From contig CAXBHL010000008.1 in NCBI GenBank assembly GCA_963975575.1, positions 1 to 64,000 on the forward strand: a stretch of DNA of 64,000 nt. Reading direction: 5' to 3'. Position 1 is the first letter of the stretch, and the number at the start of each line of letters is the position of its first letter. This DNA is from UBA6054 sp963975575. Lineage in GTDB: Bacteria > Planctomycetota > Phycisphaerae > Phycisphaerales > UBA1924. Positions 1 to 7,072 of this stretch are shown piece by piece. The translations under genes and the position numbers were made by a program. A model generated the notes under the pieces. It worked only from the letters and a program-made list of their open reading frames with translations, did no database searches and was not told the DNA's origin.

Positions 1-87
1 ATCCCCGCAAACCGCTCAACCGCCGCTCCCCTCCCCCCCATTGCCCAATGCCCCGCCCCCCCTCCCCCCCCCTCCCCCGGCAACCGG

Positions 88-100
88 TATGATCCCCCCA
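88..100 (+). promoter_or_regulatory. -10 hexamer of a probable leaderless promoter
   Basis: TATGAT at 88-93 ends six bases before the ATG at 100. No purine-rich ribosome binding site fits in between; the preceding stretch is almost pure C. The same spacing recurs before other genes of this window. Confidence 0.45.
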
Positions 101-729
101 TGGCCCAGCGCCGCCACCAGGCCGAGCGTGTCTTCGAGAAGCTCCTCCGCGCCGAGCGCATCCCCTACGTGGCCGTCAACGAGGCCCGCAAGGCCCTGCT
201 CCCGGCCGGCCCGGCATTCGCGCCCGGCGACGCACCCGCGGACCCGAGCCTCAAGAACTTCGACTTCATCGTCTACGGCCGCTCCACCAACCTGCTCGTC
301 GAGGTCAAGGGCCGCTCCATCCCCGCCGCAAGATCCGCCACGTCGCTGAACACACCCGCCCGACCACCGCGACTGGAGTCCTGGGTCACGCTCGACGACG
401 TCGCCGCCCTGTCGCGCTGGCAGGAGCTCTTCGGCCCCGGGTACGAGGCCGTGTTCGTGTTCGTCTACGCCTGCCCCGGCCCGCCGCCCGACGGGCTCTT
501 CGGCGAGGTCGTCGAGCTCGGCGGCGTGTGGCACGCCGTCCGCGCCATCGCCGTGGACGACTACCGCCCCCGCATGAAGGTCCGCAGCCCGAAGTGGCGC
601 ACCGTCGCCCTCGCCCGCGCCGACTTCGACCGGCTCAGCCGCCCCTTCGCCGGCTCGGCCGACCCCATGCGCCCCGCCCGCTCGGGCGATCTCGACCGGA
701 CCCCCGCGCTGGAACTGCTCGGCGCGTGA
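100..729 (+). CDS. HYExAFE-like protein with PD-(D/E)XK-nuclease-like core
   Basis: The 209-residue protein opens with HQAERVFEKLLRAERIPYVAV, reminiscent of the planctomycete HYExAFE family, with the motif altered to HQAERVFE. Around residue 55-72 it carries FDFIVYG followed by LLVEVKGR. An aspartate and then E-x-K on neighbouring strands is the layout of the restriction-endonuclease-like fold, so a nuclease or nuclease-derived role is possible but unproven. The middle (residues 88-135) is a conserved-looking alpha/beta segment with aromatic and acidic residues (GYEAVFVFVY). The start is the ATG six bases after a TATGAT hexamer. No partner gene is evident: the next gene is convergent. Family assignment is from memory of the motif. 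Confidence 0.7.
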   Translation: MAQRRHQAERVFEKLLRAERIPYVAVNEARKALLPAGPAFAPGDAPADPSLKNFDFIVYGRSTNLLVEVKGRSIPAARSATSLNTPARPPRLESWVTLDDVAALSRWQELFGPGYEAVFVFVYACPGPPPDGLFGEVVELGGVWHAVRAIAVDDYRPRMKVRSPKWRTVALARADFDRLSRPFAGSADPMRPARSGDLDRTPALELLGA

Positions 730-747
730 CGCCGCCGCACGCCCCGT

Positions 748-2790
748 TCAATCCGGGATCGCGTTGAGCGTGTACCACGCCTCCGTTGACCACATCGCCT
801 CGCCCGCCGCGCTGACCGGGTCGGCCCGCAGGCGCACCACGCGCCCGGCCTTGAGCCCCGGCACCACCAGGCGCACGCCGAACCCGTCGGCGTCCGGCGC
901 CGCGTGCGCGACCGCCAGCGCCTCGAGATCGACCTTCGGCCCGCCGTACTGCGCGGTCGGCTCGTACCGCCACTGCTCGATCGTGTAGTTGGAAATCTCC
1001 GCCAGCCACGCCGGGTCCACGGCCCGCGTCAGGCGCACAGCGAACCCGTCCGGCGTCGCGCGGACCGAGTGGTATTCGAACGCCGTGCCGCCCGTCGGGC
1101 GCAGGCGCTGCAGGCCGAACCGCGTGTTCTTCCAGCTCCAGTTGCCGTCCGCGCCGGTCATCCCGGCGTACAGGCACCCGTCCGGCCCGGCGATCAGCCG
1201 GTTCACGCCCGCCTCGAGCCCCTGCGTGCAGCGGAACACCGCCCCCTGCAGCTCGCCCCCGACCTCTTCCAGGAACACCCGCCGGATCCCGCCCATCGTC
1301 AGCTCCGCCAGATAGAACTGCCCGGCGAACGGGCCCCGCGTGATCTCCAGCGGCGTCGTCGGCGAGTTGCTCACCTCGTTCTGCGGCAGCCACACCGCCG
1401 GCGGAGACACCGGCTCGTCCGCGTGCAGACTCGGCGCCCCGCCTTCCGGATACCGCTCGCTGACCTGCCCGCCGTTGGAATGCCCGTAGAACCGGCCCGG
1501 CTTGACGTGGATCAGCTTGCTCGTCGGCAGCCACGCGCCCTGGTTGTCGGTCACGAGCACGTCGCCCGCCCCGGTCACCGCGACGCCGTTGGGCGTGCGG
1601 AACCCGCCGGCCAGGAACTCGACTTCCCGCGTTGCCAGATTCACGCGGTAGCAGGTGCCGCGGTTGGGCGGATTCGGCCCGTTCATCGACACGACCTCGC
1701 CGCGCACCCCATCGGCCTTGAGCGTGTTCTCAAAGTAGATCGCCGTGCTCAGCGTGCCGTACAGCCAGCCGCCGTGCTCGATCAGCCCGAACGAGAAATG
1801 GTGATAGTTGTCGCTCGTCCACGGCGCGACGAACACCTCGCGCGTCTCGAACGCGCCGTCCCCGTCCGCGTCGCGCAGGCGCGTGATGTCGTCGCGGTGC
1901 GACACGTAGATGTCCCCGTCCACCACCGCCACGCCGCACGGGTCGTGGAAGCCGCCGGCGATCTTGGTCGCCGCGGCCGTCGACGCGTCCCCGCCGACCA
2001 CGCCGCCGAGCACCCACAGCGAGCCGTTGGGCGCCTCGCGCAGCACGCCGTTGTTCATGGGCGTGAAGCTCGACACAACCAGCCGACCGTCGGGCAGGAA
2101 CGCCATGCCCCCCACCTGCGGCTCGAACCCCGCGGGCCGGATCGCCTCGACCACGAACCCCGGGTGCACCCCCGCCAGCGGCATCCCGTCGCCCGGACGC
2201 AGGTTCTCCCGCCCGTCCAGCACCACCTTCGGCCCCGGCGAGACCACCCGCGTCACGCCCGCCTCGACGAAGAACGCCGACGCCGGCACCGGCTCCATCG
2301 CCCGCGCCCCCGGCACCCGCCACGACAACGCCAGCGATTCCTGCCCGTCGTTCTCGAACATCTCGATCCGCAGCGGGTGCAGACCGGGCTCCAGACGCAC
2401 CGACCCGGTCCGCGTCGTCGCCGCGTGCAGCCCGTCGTGCGTGACCACCACCACGCCGCCGATCGTCAGGCGCGCCCCGTCGTCGCTGGCCAGACCGAAC
2501 AGGTAGTCCCCCGGCGCGTCGACCCGCACGAACCCGCTCACCTCGGCCACGAAGTAGTCGTCCGGCGCGCCGAAGTCCGAAGCGGACCGCAGGTCGACCG
2601 CGTCGATCCGCCGGTCCACGTTGGGCGTCTGGCCCTCCCGCAGCGGCGCGAGCCGCTCCATCGGGCGGCCGACGTCGTACACCCGCAGCGTCAGCCCCGG
2701 CTCGTACCGATCGTCCGCGACCGCGGGCACACCGCCGCCCGCGATCGGCAGCGCCGCCGCGGACCACACCAGGATCGATGAACAACGCAT
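748..2790 (-). CDS. secreted PA14-domain protein with glucose/sorbosone-dehydrogenase-like beta-propeller
   Basis: The start at 2790 is chosen because AGGAGG lies five bases upstream; a longer reading to 2826 has no such site. The 680-residue product begins with a signal peptide (hydrophobic SILVWSAAALPIAGG). A PA14 domain follows at about 27-165 (GDYLFGLASDDGARL, EPGLHPLRIEMF). Next is a propeller region at about 190-560 with NHL/PQQ-dehydrogenase-like blades (GGMAFLPDGRLVVS, DPCGVAVVDGDIYVSH, RTPNGVAVTGAGDVLVTD). The last 110 residues form a further beta domain. Such proteins in Planctomycetota are usually extracytoplasmic and thought to act on carbohydrates or bind them; substrate and catalytic activity cannot be read here. 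There is no C-terminal anchor motif. Confidence 0.8.
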   Translation of the reverse strand: MRCSSILVWSAAALPIAGGGVPAVADDRYEPGLTLRVYDVGRPMERLAPLREGQTPNVDRRIDAVDLRSASDFGAPDDYFVAEVSGFVRVDAPGDYLFGLASDDGARLTIGGVVVVTHDGLHAATTRTGSVRLEPGLHPLRIEMFENDGQESLALSWRVPGARAMEPVPASAFFVEAGVTRVVSPGPKVVLDGRENLRPGDGMPLAGVHPGFVVEAIRPAGFEPQVGGMAFLPDGRLVVSSFTPMNNGVLREAPNGSLWVLGGVVGGDASTAAATKIAGGFHDPCGVAVVDGDIYVSHRDDITRLRDADGDGAFETREVFVAPWTSDNYHHFSFGLIEHGGWLYGTLSTAIYFENTLKADGVRGEVVSMNGPNPPNRGTCYRVNLATREVEFLAGGFRTPNGVAVTGAGDVLVTDNQGAWLPTSKLIHVKPGRFYGHSNGGQVSERYPEGGAPSLHADEPVSPPAVWLPQNEVSNSPTTPLEITRGPFAGQFYLAELTMGGIRRVFLEEVGGELQGAVFRCTQGLEAGVNRLIAGPDGCLYAGMTGADGNWSWKNTRFGLQRLRPTGGTAFEYHSVRATPDGFAVRLTRAVDPAWLAEISNYTIEQWRYEPTAQYGGPKVDLEALAVAHAAPDADGFGVRLVVPGLKAGRVVRLRADPVSAAGEAMWSTEAWYTLNAIPD

Positions 2791-2860
2791 GCGGCCTCCT
2801 CGGTCAGAACCCCATGGTCCTGCCATGCCGCCGATCTGTCAAGGAAGCAAGGCCCGGGCC

Positions 2861-3373
2861 TCACGCCGTGCGGACGCTCACGCCCACCGGCTCGGCACGC
2901 CCGCCCGGCACGCCCAACGCGGCCAGCACCGGCGTCCGGGCGTAGACCAGCCGCCACTGCCCGCCCGAGCAGACCACGGTCGCGTGCAGCACGCCGGGGC
3001 ACTCGACGTGCACCTGCGAGCGGATGTCCGGGATCACCTCGGTCTCGGAAGCCGACGGCGTCGCCGCCTCGAGCACCACCGTGTCCCGCGACACCGGGTC
3101 CACCGCGATCACCGACGCGGACGGCCGGGGTGTATCCAAACCCTCCAGCCGGACGGTCAGTTCCAGCAGGCGGCTCGCGCCCGCCGGCGCGCGATCGCCC
3201 AGCGAACGCCGCGTCAGACGCCAGGTCACGCCCAGGGCCGAGATCGTCGGCTCGGAGGTTTGCTGTTCAGACGCGACCGACCCGACCGCGCGGGCGTCAA
3301 CGCCCGGATCGGCCGCCCGGGGCGGACGCCCCGCCAGCGACGGGTGCGGCAGCGATCGCGGCGCGAGACTCAC
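2861..3373 (-). CDS. hypothetical protein translationally coupled to the GbsR/MarR-type regulator
   Basis: The 170-residue frame starts with GTG at 3373 overlapping the TGA stop of the upstream regulator (GTGA), the usual sign of translational coupling. Residues 1-50 are proline- and alanine-rich and low in complexity. Residues 50-170 look like a beta-rich domain (ISALGVTWRLTRRSLGDRA, LLELTVRLEG, WRLVYARTPVLAALG) with no family I recognise. There is no signal peptide or membrane segment. Its job is presumably tied to that of the regulator, but this is only inferred from the overlap. Confidence 0.6.
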   Translation of the reverse strand: MSLAPRSLPHPSLAGRPPRAADPGVDARAVGSVASEQQTSEPTISALGVTWRLTRRSLGDRAPAGASRLLELTVRLEGLDTPRPSASVIAVDPVSRDTVVLEAATPSASETEVIPDIRSQVHVECPGVLHATVVCSGGQWRLVYARTPVLAALGVPGGRAEPVGVSVRTA

Positions 3374-3984
3374 GAGCCACCCCCCCCGCCCCCACCGCCC
3401 CCACCGCCCCGGGTGGGCATCTTCGCCAGCAGCTTGGCCGCGGCCTTGAGCCCCGCCCCGCCGCCCTGCGTCGGCCCGGCGAACTTGTGGCTGAGCACGC
3501 TCATCAGCTCGAAGCACTCCTGCACCGCGTCCAGACGCGTGTTCAGCGCCGACAGGTCCTCCGGCGTGGCCTTCGTCGTGTCCGGCGTCAGCTCGCGGAT
3601 CTCCTCGAGCGACTGGAGCATCGGGTCCACCTCGCGCTTGATGCGCTCCCGCGCGATCGCACGCAGCATGGCCCACACGTCCTGCTCGGCCTGGAAGTAG
3701 TCCTTGCGGTCGCCGCGCTTGTGCGTCTTCTGGATCACGCCCCAGTCCAGCAGGGCCCGCACCGACATCGACACGTTGCCCCGCGAGATCGCCAGACGCT
3801 CCATGATCTCGTCGGTGTTCATCGGCTCGCCCGTCACGTACAGCAGGGCGTGCACCTCGGCCATCGTGCGGCTGATGCCCCAGGCCGAGCCCATCCGCCC
3901 CCACGACGCGATGAACCGGTCCTGGGCCTCCCGGAGCAGCCGGGCCGCCTCGGCCTTGGTCATGGTGTCGGAACTGGGCGCCAT
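3370..3984 (-). CDS. GbsR/MarR-family transcriptional regulator with poly-glycine tail
   Basis: A winged helix spans about residues 35-95 (MNTDEIMERLAISRGNVSMS as recognition region, then ALLDWGVIQKTHKRGDRKDY as the wing), typical of GbsR/PadR-like repressors. Residues 100-175 form a helical, probably dimerising region. The protein then ends in a run of about eleven glycines encoded by G-rich DNA at 3373-3415, directly before the overlapping GTG start of the next gene. The ATG at 3984 follows a GATACT hexamer by six bases and has no Shine-Dalgarno site. The ligand and target genes cannot be told from sequence; the coupled downstream gene is a likely member of its regulon. Confidence 0.8.
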   Translation of the reverse strand: MAPSSDTMTKAEAARLLREAQDRFIASWGRMGSAWGISRTMAEVHALLYVTGEPMNTDEIMERLAISRGNVSMSVRALLDWGVIQKTHKRGDRKDYFQAEQDVWAMLRAIARERIKREVDPMLQSLEEIRELTPDTTKATPEDLSALNTRLDAVQECFELMSVLSHKFAGPTQGGGAGLKAAAKLLAKMPTRGGGGGGGGGGGS

Positions 3985-4019
3985 GCCGGAAGTATCGCAC
4001 GCCCGGGCCGGATTGTCGA
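3985..4019 (-). promoter_or_regulatory. promoter of the GbsR/MarR-type gene
   Basis: Reading the minus strand, TCGACA at 4019-4014 and GATACT at 3996-3991 are separated by 17 bases and match the -35/-10 layout. GATACT ends six bases before the ATG, so the transcript would begin at or next to the start codon. Confidence 0.5.
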
Positions 4020-4107
4020 GTACATTTCAGAAAAGATTGAAATGAGTTGTGCCAGAGGCCCAGGGAAAGCGGCCCGGAAGGACCGATCCGACCGGCGCCC
4101 CGGACCC

Positions 4108-4151
4108 GCGAAAGCCAAAAAGAACGACGCCCCGCCGGAGCGGGGCGTCGT
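4108..4151 (-). terminator. factor-independent terminator after the PEP-CTERM-like gene
   Basis: A 12-bp perfect stem (4124-4135 with 4140-4151, ACGACGCCCCGC) encloses a CGGA loop. On the minus strand it is followed by TTCTTTTTGG. It sits 51 bases beyond the stop of the gene at 4203-4712. Confidence 0.85.
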
Positions 4152-4202
4152 CATGCAGTCAGAATCGCCTCAGTCCGTGCGGCGGGCCGCACGGGGTCTG
4201 AT

Positions 4203-4712
4203 TCAGCGACGACGACGCCCGGCGACCAGGCCGCCGAGGCCGAGGACCGCCATCGCGCCGGGGGCCGGCACGTAGGTGACGGTGATCGAGCTGCCCGAGC
4301 CGAACACGAGGTCGGGGAACACGGCGCCGTCCTGGAAGCTGTCCCAGAGGGTCAGCATGACCATGCCGTCGGACGAGGCGATCGACAGACCCTCGGACGC
4401 CACGGAGGCGAAGGGATCGGAGGTGTCGCCGGCGCCGTAGTCGGCCATCGAGAAGTCGGCGAAGCCGCCGTCGGTGTCCAGGGAGATCACCAGCTCGCTC
4501 GCCCAGCTGGGCGACGCGGGGGTGTAGTTGATGTCCCACGAGATGCCCGTGACGGTGCCGGCGCCGCCGAAGTCGTGGGAGAGGGTGAAGAAGTTGGTGG
4601 AGTAGCCGCCGTCAACGCCCAGGCCGCTGACGTCGAAGGTGTGGGAACCACCGGCGGTGGCGAGGCCAGCGAAACCGGCGACGGCCATGGCCGCGATCAT
4701 CTGAGTCTTCAT
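4203..4712 (-). CDS. PEP-CTERM-like secreted protein
   Basis: The 169-residue protein starts at 4712, preceded by AAGGAGAGAAAC, a good ribosome binding site; the reading upstream to 4844 is rejected for lack of one. It has a signal peptide (MIAAMAVAGFAGLATA) and a beta-rich body of about 120 residues with repeated Ser/Asp/Gly. The C-terminus has the tripartite sorting tail VPAPGA, hydrophobic GLGGLVAG, RRRR. This tail resembles PEP-CTERM/exosortase substrates with an APG variant. The body shows no enzyme motif; a surface or matrix protein is likely. The gene is monocistronic, with its own terminator downstream and about 300 bp of AT-richer DNA upstream. Confidence 0.8.
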   Translation of the reverse strand: MKTQMIAAMAVAGFAGLATAGGSHTFDVSGLGVDGGYSTNFFTLSHDFGGAGTVTGISWDINYTPASPSWASELVISLDTDGGFADFSMADYGAGDTSDPFASVASEGLSIASSDGMVMLTLWDSFQDGAVFPDLVFGSGSSITVTYVPAPGAMAVLGLGGLVAGRRRR

Positions 4713-5014
4713 GTTTCTCTCCTTGCTCTTATCTCTGCATCGATGCGAAAAGGTACTGCCACAAAGCGGTACCGAACAAACACAACCGAGCCACCAAGAC
4801 CCGTGCTGATCCCCAAAGGTAACCCGACGCGATCGGGAGTTCAACGCATATCCCCGAATTCGGCTTGAATACCTCGATGTTCTTGCTTTGTTCGTGCATT
4901 ATCGGGACTCCGACCACCACATTCCGGTTATCGGATGGCTGCTCGATATAGGAAACAAACCCTAAGTTCTGGCCCCGCGCGGGGGGCCGGGGGGCGAAGC
5001 CCCGTGCGCCCGGC
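4713..5014. other. intergenic region, AT-richer, probable promoter region of the PEP-CTERM-like gene
   Basis: About 300 bp without a gene. It is visibly richer in A+T than its surroundings, especially 4735-4970, as expected for a promoter. I see no clear -35/-10 pair and no repeat. The G-rich hairpin-like GCGCGGGGGGCCGGGGGGCG near 4977 lies just past the end of the next gene. Confidence 0.4.
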
Positions 5015-5968
5015 TCAGGCCACCAAGTCCGCCACGCCCGCCAGCCCCAGCGTCACCGAGACGACCCCGTTGAGCGTGAAGAACGCCATGGGGATCCCCG
5101 CCCGCCCCCTTCGGACCAGCACCGCGTGCTCACAGACCAGCACCACCGCGACCAGGGCGACGGCGCCGGCGAAGAGCCCGCCCAGGCGCGGCTCCGCCCG
5201 CTGCGCGAGCACGAGGCAGACGAGTGCACCCAGGTGCATGGCCCGGCTGATCCAGGCCGCCCGCTGCCAACCGAACCGGGCCGGGACCGAGCTGAGCCCG
5301 ACGCCCCGGTCGTAGTCGAGGTCCTGCAGCGCGTAGATCACATCGAACCCCGCGACCCAGAGCAGCACCATGCCCGCCAGCCACCACAAGGCCGGGGAAC
5401 CGGCCTCCCCCCCGGCCCCACCCAGCACCCCCACGCCCCCGACCGCGATCGCCGCCGCCAGCGGGCTGGCGGCGAGCGCCCCGCCCAGGAACACGTGGCA
5501 CAGGAACGTGAACCGCTTGGTGAAGGAGTAGAACCCGATCCACACCAGCACCGGCCCGCCGAGGATCAGCGGCCACCAGTTGCCGAACGCCAGCCCGAAC
5601 CCCGCGCAGCAGGCCAGGAACCCGCCCGCGCTGGCCCCGAGCAGCAGCGCCCCGTCGCGGGCGGTCAGCGCGCCCGCGGCGAAGGCCCGCCGGGCCGTGC
5701 GCGGGTTCGCCGCGTCGATGCGGGCGTCGGCGACACGGTTGACCAGCATGGCCCAGGTCCGCGCAAAGAACATGCAGGCGACCACCAGGGCGAGCATGCC
5801 GGCGAAGCGGCCCCAGAGGATCCATCCGTATTTGCCGTCGCGCGGCGCCACCATGAAGGCGCCCAGCACGGCGAAGGGCAGGGCGAACACCGAGTGTGCG
5901 AGTTTGATGTCCCGCATCGCCAGGCCGGCGCGGGCGAAGAGTGTCAGGCTGGCGGCGGCGGTGCCCAC
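5015..5968 (-). CDS. UbiA-family prenyltransferase (4-hydroxybenzoate polyprenyltransferase-like)
   Basis: An integral membrane protein of about 317 residues with eight or nine hydrophobic helices. The N-terminal motif is IKLAHSVFALPFAVLGAF. The first Asp-rich region is NRVADARIDAANPRTARR (the N-x-x-x-D-x-x-x-D prenyl-diphosphate/Mg site). The second is ALQDLDYDRGVGLSSVPARF (D-x-x-x-D). This matches the UbiA-like 4-hydroxybenzoate polyprenyltransferase branch used in menaquinone or ubiquinone-type lipid synthesis. The GTG at 5968 is preferred because TAGGCT ends five bases before it; an ATG exists at 5917 but would lose the first helix end. No quinone genes are adjacent, so the aromatic acceptor is uncertain. 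Confidence 0.82.
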   Translation of the reverse strand: MGTAAASLTLFARAGLAMRDIKLAHSVFALPFAVLGAFMVAPRDGKYGWILWGRFAGMLALVVACMFFARTWAMLVNRVADARIDAANPRTARRAFAAGALTARDGALLLGASAGGFLACCAGFGLAFGNWWPLILGGPVLVWIGFYSFTKRFTFLCHVFLGGALAASPLAAAIAVGGVGVLGGAGGEAGSPALWWLAGMVLLWVAGFDVIYALQDLDYDRGVGLSSVPARFGWQRAAWISRAMHLGALVCLVLAQRAEPRLGGLFAGAVALVAVVLVCEHAVLVRRGRAGIPMAFFTLNGVVSVTLGLAGVADLVA

Positions 5969-5973
5969 GGTCA

Positions 5974-5979
5974 AGCCTA
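5974..5979 (-). promoter_or_regulatory. -10 hexamer before the UbiA-family gene
   Basis: On the minus strand TAGGCT ends five bases before the GTG start. No Shine-Dalgarno site is present; a leaderless transcript is inferred. Confidence 0.35.
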
Positions 5980-6102
5980 GTGGCCCTCGCCGGTGCGGGC
6001 CGGGGCCTTGACGCCGCAACGGGCCGCCGGGCTGGCGCGGTACACTCGTCGTGCCCGCGCCGCAGAGCAATGGCGGGGCGACGGACGGATCGGAGGGCAG
6101 GC

Positions 6103-6987
6103 ATGGCCGGTGACGTGATCGTGGCGACGGACTTCTCACCCTCGGCCCGGGTGGCCATCGGGCACGCGGCCCGCATCGCGTCGGACCGCGGCGTGGGCGT
6201 GCACGCCGCGACGGTCGTGGACAGCGACCACATCGCCACGCTGGCGTCGTCGGTGCCACTGAGCCGCGAGGCCGTGGAGAAGCAGGTGATCGAGCGCACC
6301 AAGGTCCTGCTGCGACAGGAGCTCGACGACGCGGGCCAGCAGGCGATCGCCAGCCTGCACGTGTCGATCGGCCGGCCGGCCGACGCGATCGAGGACCTGT
6401 GCGAGTGGCTCGGGGCGGGTCTGCTGGTGCTCGGCTACCACGGCAAGACCGAGCGCGGGCGCGGCCCGGGCACGGTGGCGGGCCGGTGCGTGCGCCACGC
6501 GCCGTGCGACGTGCTGCTGACCCGGCGCTCGCACGCGCGGTCGTTCAAGCGCGTGGTCGTGGGCGTGGACTTCTCCGAGGAAGGCCGGGGCGTGATCCGG
6601 GCGGCGGCGGGCATGGCGGACCCGTCGGGCGGCGAGATCGTGCTGCTGCACGCGCACGCCAACCCGTTCGATGCGCTGGACTACACCGGCTTCGGCTTCG
6701 ACGAGCCGGTGCGGTACGACGATTTCAATCAGGCGATCCAGGCGGATCTGGACCGGGTGGCGCAGTCCATGAGCGCCGACGCCGGCGGGCGGGTCAGCGC
6801 CGAGGTGCTCGTCGACGCCCACTACGGGCGGGCGATCGCGGGCTGGTGCACGGACCACGCGGCGGACCTGGTGGTGGTGGGCACGCGGCGCAAACCGGGG
6901 CTTCGGTACTGGCTGCTGGGCAGCACGGCCGAGTACATCCTCAAGGAGACCGAGTGCGCGGTGCTGGCGGTGCGGGACGGGCACTGA
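6103..6987 (+). CDS. tandem universal stress protein (two UspA domains)
   Basis: The 294-residue protein has two UspA domains. Domain 1 (about 1-145) opens with VIVATDFSPSARVAIGHA and has LLVLGYHGKTERGRGPGTVA. Domain 2 (about 148-294) opens with RVVVGVDFSEEGRGVIRAAA and has LVVVGTRRKPGLRYWLLGST. Both keep the glycine-rich nucleotide loop, so ATP binding is plausible in each. The start at 6103 follows GGAGGGCAGGC, a good ribosome binding site. It is divergent from the UbiA gene with about 130 bp between. Tandem Usp proteins are cytosolic and linked to stress and energy status; a specific role cannot be read. Confidence 0.9.
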   Translation: MAGDVIVATDFSPSARVAIGHAARIASDRGVGVHAATVVDSDHIATLASSVPLSREAVEKQVIERTKVLLRQELDDAGQQAIASLHVSIGRPADAIEDLCEWLGAGLLVLGYHGKTERGRGPGTVAGRCVRHAPCDVLLTRRSHARSFKRVVVGVDFSEEGRGVIRAAAGMADPSGGEIVLLHAHANPFDALDYTGFGFDEPVRYDDFNQAIQADLDRVAQSMSADAGGRVSAEVLVDAHYGRAIAGWCTDHAADLVVVGTRRKPGLRYWLLGSTAEYILKETECAVLAVRDGH

Positions 6988-7010
6988 GCGGGCGGACTCT
7001 GGAAGAAAGA

Positions 7011-7047
7011 AAACACCGGCCTTTTCGGGCCGGTGTTTCTCTTTTTG
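7011..7047. terminator. bidirectional terminator between usp and protease genes
   Basis: An 11-bp stem AAACACCGGCC (7011-7021) pairs with 7028-7038 across a TTTTCG loop. It is followed by CTCTTTTTG on the plus strand and, read the other way, by TTTCTTCC. It lies between two convergent genes and can serve both. Confidence 0.85.
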
Positions 7048-7072
7048 CACACGGTGTGTCGGGGCTGGGGGG

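Noticed and set aside
904..2781. Plus-strand open frame of 625 residues opposite the PA14 protein
   Set aside because: Arg/Pro-rich shadow without domain or ribosome binding site.
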